From assembly GCF_028829235.1 (NCBI RefSeq), contig NZ_JAIWJY010000014.1, positions 1 through 64,000 of the forward strand: DNA of 64,000 bases. The letters run 5' to 3'. Source of the DNA: Tenacibaculum larymnensis (lineage in GTDB: Bacteria > Bacteroidota > Bacteroidia > Flavobacteriales > Flavobacteriaceae). The position numbers and the translations under genes were made by a program. Under the pieces are notes generated by a model that was not told the DNA's origin, did not search any database, and was given only the letters and a program-made list of their open reading frames with translations. Below are positions 59,932-64,000 of the stretch, one piece after another. Every line of letters begins with the position of its first letter. The first letter of the stretch is position 1.

Positions 59932-61176
59932 ATGGCTGTTTTAGACCAATTAACTTCGCAACAAGCGATTGACTTAGAAAACAAATACGGAGCACATAAC
60001 TACCATCCATTACCAGTAGTATTGAGTAAAGGAGAAGGAGTATATGTATGGGATGTTGAAGGAAAAAAATATTATGATTTTTTATCAGCTTACTCTGCAG
60101 TAAACCAAGGACATTGCCATCCAAAAATTGTTGGAGCAATGGTAAACCAAGCACAAACATTAACGTTAACTTCTCGTGCTTTTTATAATGATATGTTAGG
60201 AAAGTATGAAAAATTTGCAACAGAATACTTTGGTTTTGATAAATTATTACCAATGAATACGGGTGCTGAAGCTGTAGAAACTGCCTTAAAAATCTGTAGA
60301 AAATGGGCGTATGAAGTAAAAGGAATTGATGAAAACGAAGCACAAATTATTGTTTGTAAAAATAACTTCCACGGAAGAACGACTACAATTATTTCTTTTT
60401 CAAACGATCCTGTAGCACGTAAAAATTTTGGTCCGTTTACTGAAGGGTTTATTAAAATTGAATACGATAATTTACAAGCTTTAGAAGAAGCATTAGAAAA
60501 TAACGATAACATTGCTGGTTTCATGGCTGAACCTATTCAAGGAGAAGCTGGGGTATATGTGCCTTCTGAAGGGTATTTAGCAGCAGCTAAAGCGTTATGT
60601 GAAAAGCATAATGTATTATTTATTGCTGATGAAGTACAAACAGGTATTGCACGTACAGGTCAATTATTAGCAGTAAACCACGAAGATGTACAACCAGATA
60701 TTTTAATTTTAGGTAAAGCTTTAAGTGGAGGTGCATATCCAGTATCTGCAGTATTAGCAAACGATAACATTATGAATGTTATTAAACCTGGTAACCACGG
60801 TTCTACTTTCGGAGGAAATCCTGTTGCCGCAGCGGTAGCTATTGCAGCTTTAGAGGTGGTTAAAGAAGAAAAATTAGCTGAAAATGCTGAGCGTTTAGGT
60901 AAAATATTTAGAGAAGAGTTAGCTGAGTTTGCTAAAGAAAACGAATTAGTAACGTTAGTACGTGGTAAAGGATTGTTAAATGCTGTTGTAATTAACGATA
61001 CCGAAGAAAGTGAAACAGCTTGGAATATCTGTTTAAAATTACGTGACAACGGTTTGTTAGCAAAACCAACACACGGAAACATTATTCGTTTTGCACCACC
61101 ATTAGTAATGAACGAAGAACAATTAAGAGACTGTATTAACATTATTAAGAAAACTATTACTGAGTTTCAAAAATAA
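59932..61176 (+). CDS. rocD: ornithine-oxo-acid aminotransferase
   Basis: 414 residues, class III aminotransferase. [47 protein letters not shown] is the typical opening; [37 protein letters not shown] and the pyridoxal Lys in [18 protein letters not shown] are all intact. It turns ornithine and 2-oxoglutarate into glutamate semialdehyde and glutamate, linking arginine breakdown with proline. Monocistronic, with a strong terminator. Confidence 0.95.
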   Translation: MAVLDQLTSQQAIDLENKYGAHNYHPLPVVLSKGEGVYVWDVEGKKYYDFLSAYSAVNQGHCHPKIVGAMVNQAQTLTLTSRAFYNDMLGKYEKFATEYFGFDKLLPMNTGAEAVETALKICRKWAYEVKGIDENEAQIIVCKNNFHGRTTTIISFSNDPVARKNFGPFTEGFIKIEYDNLQALEEALENNDNIAGFMAEPIQGEAGVYVPSEGYLAAAKALCEKHNVLFIADEVQTGIARTGQLLAVNHEDVQPDILILGKALSGGAYPVSAVLANDNIMNVIKPGNHGSTFGGNPVAAAVAIAALEVVKEEKLAENAERLGKIFREELAEFAKENELVTLVRGKGLLNAVVINDTEESETAWNICLKLRDNGLLAKPTHGNIIRFAPPLVMNEEQLRDCINIIKKTITEFQK

Positions 61177-61195
61177 GTTTATAGCATTGTATATT

Positions 61196-61228
61196 AAAAA
61201 AAGGAACGATTATATCGTTCCTTTTTTT
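61196..61228 (+). terminator. Terminator of rocD
   Basis: AAAAAAAGGAACGAT / ATCGTTCCTTTTTTT with a TAT loop. Confidence 0.93.
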
Positions 61229-61367
61229 GTTGTTATTTATTAGTTTTTAATTACTAAAATATGAAAATAACATTTTTCTAAATGTTATTAAAAATGTTTA
61301 ATAGCAAGTTAGGTACTTTCCTGTACACTTTTTAAATTGGTAATTTTTTTGGTGTACAAAAACATAA

Positions 61368-64000
61368 TTAGTTTGCCATTTCATAAATATTTAGGTGTCT
61401 TTTTAAGATTCCAGAAGGCGTATTTTTGGTTTCATCAAAAATTCGGGTATCACCAAAAAGAATAAAACTTTCTTTAGCTCTAGAAACCGCTACATTTAGC
61501 ATATTAGGCTTGTTGTCTTTTTCAAAAAACAAGGTTCCTTCATCGTCATTAGAATATACAGAACTGAACAAAATAATATTTCGTTCTGCACCCTGTAATG
61601 CATGTACCGTACCTAGTTTTATATCGCTTACTTTATAACCTGCATCGGTTAAAGCTTTAGATAATTCTCCTTTTTGACTTGCAAAAGGGGTAATGATTCC
61701 TAAAACAGGTTCAATGGCTTCTACATTGTAGGCTTCTTGAATGGTTTCTTTGTTTTGCTGTAACCAAGAAATTATGGCTTTTACTTCACTAATGTTTTGA
61801 CGACTGTTGTATTTACGTTCACTAACGCCTTCAATATGATATGCCATCATTGATGGAAATGCTTGGTTTTCTTTCGCCTTCCCTTTCATAGGTTTTAAAA
61901 TTCCATCGTACGCCAATTCGTTACAAAAACTAATAATTTCATCATTACATCGTCTGTGCTCTAACAAAACCAATCCTTGTTCTTTTTTTGCAGGTAGAGG
62001 AGTTTCAAATTCGCAGGCATTTTGAGCCATTTTCATAATACTTCCGCTAGAAGCTAAAAAACCTAACTCATCTAAATGTGCGTCATTCTGATTTTCAATA
62101 ATATCAAGACTTGTTAAGTTTCCTTGGTCAATTTTTTTAGGAATAGACCAAATAGGTTCTATTTGTTTTAAATCACCTATTACAAAGGCTTTTTGAGTTA
62201 ATGAAAATACAGGGATACTTACTTCTGGAGTAACCTGACCTGCTTCATCAATAATTAATAAATCTAAAAAATTGTATAGCGGTAAGTATTCAAAAATAGG
62301 TTTTCCGTTTTTGTTTTCTCCTTGAAATTGACTGTATAAAAAGTGACTTGGTGCTGTATAAAAAGTAGCTACAAAGCACGGAGTAAGCATAGCTCTTCGT
62401 TTCCATTTTGCTTTGATAGCGTATTCTCCTGTCCCTTTTTCGGTATTTTCCTCCAACATTTCTCTGGTTTCTAGTAACCAACGAGCTTCCCAGTAATGGG
62501 TTGCTAATAAAAATGCTTTATGACGTAAATCAATATCTAACTCATCATAAAAGAAACGTTGTGTTGCATCGTTAGAGTTTATTTTTTCATATTCGTATGC
62601 CCACATTTGTTCTTCTGAAACAAAAGGAAATCCTTTAATGTTGTTTTCATACTTCCAATTTTTTAGGCTTAAATGCGATTGCAATAACAGGTTTACATTA
62701 TTTGTACATTCTTTTATGTATGCAGCTGCTTTTTTAGCATCTAATAATGTTTCTGCTGTAGTCTTAAAAATATGTTCAGCATTTCTTGATTCAAACGCAG
62801 CTTCATCAATAAAATAGTGTTTTACTTTGTCTATAAAATCAGTGTCTTTTGTAGACGTTTTTAAATCGTTTAAAGCTGTTCTCCATTCTTGTAGCTTGGA
62901 GATTTTAAACGTACTTTTTTGAACAAAGTCTTCTTCGTGTACGAGTATGCTGTTAATGTAGTTTACCGCATTAATATAGTTTCTTGAGTAGTCAACACCA
63001 TCTGCTAAAATATTTTGAATACCTATAATTTCTTCTTGTAGGTGATTGCAAACATCGTCAAGTGAATTTGTTTGGGTATTAAAGTAATTACAGTAATTGG
63101 TTAAGAAATAGTACTCAGCTTCTGAAATGTATTTTTCGTTTTCTAGATTACATAAGGTTCCTTCATGACCAAATAGGTTTCCTTTTAAGTAATTTATATT
63201 GGCCAGTTTTTTCTCACTTTTTGAACTGGAAGGAAGATAGGTAGCATATCCGTTAAAATCAGGAATCCAACGGTTGGCTAATTCTTCCATAGTGCTTTCA
63301 GAATTGATAAAACTATCAATAATATTGGTTACTGCTTGGTTGTTGTTTGAACAAGCTAAGATAATCGGTGCTTCTTCTCCGTTAATAGCAGCTTTTACAA
63401 ACTCGGTAGCAACTAAACTTTGTAATAGCGTAGTTTTTCCAGTTCCTGGAGGTCCGTTTACAGCGGTAACAGCATTTTCTTCGGCTACTAAATAGGATAG
63501 TAATGTTTTACGCTGACTAACTGAAAGTGGAAATTTATTAGACATTTGCCCTAAATGCAAATGGTTATACACTAAAAATCCGTTATCGGTAATGGCTTCT
63601 TGTCGTTCTCTAGTATATGGGTTGATGATTTTAGAAAGTACGGGTAACTCATCCGTATTTTTAAGTAGGTTTTCGTACAGAAATAAAATACTTTTTGCTG
63701 TAGAAATTTTAGAACTTAAAGCAAAGTAAGTAAGCTCATATTGCGTGGTATAACGTTCTACTTGATAACGGTATAGGTTGCTAAAAGTTATCGCAGAAAA
63801 TACTTCGTTAATATAGTTCCAGTATTCATCCCAAGGCACAGGGTCTTCGCTATTTTCAAAATCGGGAGAAGCTAATTCTTTAGCATCTAAAACGGTATCG
63901 ATAGAAGAGAAGATAAAATCGTTCTTAACATCTGCCATAGGAGTTAGATAGTTACGAACAATTAAAGGGAATCCATCTTTTGGAGCTGATAATTGTCCTG
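61368..64000 (-). CDS. superfamily 1 DNA/RNA helicase, AAA_11/AAA_12 type (5' partial)
   Basis: The frame continues beyond the right edge past the internal Met at 63938, so the N-terminus is outside the window; at least 876 residues are present. Walker A GPPGTGKTTLLQSLV, Walker B LLIIDEAGQV, motif IV-like LLEHRRCND, and VHALQGAERNIILFSSVYS plus NVAVSRAKESFILFG (motifs V and VI) place it with Upf1/DNA2-type helicases. A long helical insert (about 320 residues) separates motifs I and II. Its partner genes, if any, lie outside the window. Confidence 0.88.
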   Translation of the reverse strand, partial: GQLSAPKDGFPLIVRNYLTPMADVKNDFIFSSIDTVLDAKELASPDFENSEDPVPWDEYWNYINEVFSAITFSNLYRYQVERYTTQYELTYFALSSKISTAKSILFLYENLLKNTDELPVLSKIINPYTRERQEAITDNGFLVYNHLHLGQMSNKFPLSVSQRKTLLSYLVAEENAVTAVNGPPGTGKTTLLQSLVATEFVKAAINGEEAPIILACSNNNQAVTNIIDSFINSESTMEELANRWIPDFNGYATYLPSSSKSEKKLANINYLKGNLFGHEGTLCNLENEKYISEAEYYFLTNYCNYFNTQTNSLDDVCNHLQEEIIGIQNILADGVDYSRNYINAVNYINSILVHEEDFVQKSTFKISKLQEWRTALNDLKTSTKDTDFIDKVKHYFIDEAAFESRNAEHIFKTTAETLLDAKKAAAYIKECTNNVNLLLQSHLSLKNWKYENNIKGFPFVSEEQMWAYEYEKINSNDATQRFFYDELDIDLRHKAFLLATHYWEARWLLETREMLEENTEKGTGEYAIKAKWKRRAMLTPCFVATFYTAPSHFLYSQFQGENKNGKPIFEYLPLYNFLDLLIIDEAGQVTPEVSIPVFSLTQKAFVIGDLKQIEPIWSIPKKIDQGNLTSLDIIENQNDAHLDELGFLASSGSIMKMAQNACEFETPLPAKKEQGLVLLEHRRCNDEIISFCNELAYDGILKPMKGKAKENQAFPSMMAYHIEGVSERKYNSRQNISEVKAIISWLQQNKETIQEAYNVEAIEPVLGIITPFASQKGELSKALTDAGYKVSDIKLGTVHALQGAERNIILFSSVYSNDDEGTLFFEKDNKPNMLNVAVSRAKESFILFGDTRIFDETKNTPSGILKRHLNIYEMAN

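Noticed and set aside
60660..61142. Antisense frame inside rocD
   Set aside because: rocD motifs cover the region; the frame is a by-product of codon usage.

Overview
The window reads as chromosomal DNA of a marine-type member of the Flavobacteriaceae (Bacteroidota), most like Tenacibaculum or Polaribacter; the genus is inference. The grounds are low GC, genes for the type IX secretion system (T9SS) and gliding (a type B sorted SprB-repeat protein followed by PorP/SprF), many lipoproteins with acidic residues just after the lipidated Cys, promoters of the Bacteroidota form TTG-N17-20-TAnnTTTG, and almost no Shine-Dalgarno sequences. No tRNA, rRNA, CRISPR array, phage or intact insertion sequence was found.

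Layout. 1-3.5 kb: end of a large SprB-repeat surface protein plus PorP/SprF. 3.6-8.7 kb: housekeeping genes rluF, tgt, an LptF/LptG permease, an EamA exporter and accA. 8.8-15.2 kb: an unknown CxxC protein, then a complete tripartite RND efflux operon with a perfect inverted repeat in its promoter. 15.3-19.7 kb: CDF cation transporter, queE, HerA-like ATPase and two unknown proteins. 19.7-20.3 kb: the strangest stretch, a 13-unit 21-bp tandem repeat (63-bp higher order, GC-rich) followed by a stand-alone structured small RNA with its own promoter and terminator. 20.3-23.4 kb: cupin, ZIP transporter, methyltransferase and a THUMP rRNA methyltransferase. 23.4-28.2 kb: a MarR regulator with a palindromic double operator driving three tandem serine hydrolases. 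28.2-30.1 kb: fatty acid hydroxylase-family protein, SigZ-like sigma factor and DUF4242 protein. 30.3-34.4 kb: a LytTR response regulator with two paralogous LytS-type kinases. 34.7-37.5 kb: four secreted or surface proteins, including a collagen-like lipoprotein, with a MITE-like element before the last. 37.6-42.3 kb: pentapeptide-like protein, HU, fmt, recQ and a NadR-like NTPase. 42.4-48.2 kb: DUF493 protein, three PpiC/SurA foldases, MoxR, an NTF2-like lipoprotein and a decayed TPM-domain gene end. 48.3-54.7 kb: 3-hydroxyacyl-CoA dehydrogenase, a composite intergenic repeat, Gfo/Idh oxidoreductase, pcm, two very small genes, a tight DUF1835/nucleoside phosphorylase/substrate-binding-fold operon and a SUI1-type protein. 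54.7-61.2 kb: 2OG-Fe(II) oxygenase, DUF6048 and DUF6452 proteins, rlmD, OmpA and lipocalin lipoproteins, and rocD. 61.4-64 kb: the C-terminal part of a superfamily 1 helicase running off the edge.

How it fits together. Much of the window builds or serves the envelope: T9SS cargo, LptF/G, periplasmic foldases, the RND pump, an OmpA lipoprotein and surface lipoproteins. Translation and RNA modification form a second theme (rluF, tgt, queE, rlmD, THUMP methyltransferase, fmt, SUI1). queE and tgt, about 10 kb apart, belong to the same queuosine pathway. Several housekeeping genes have a -7 box only 4-9 nt before the start codon, so they are probably leaderless or nearly so.
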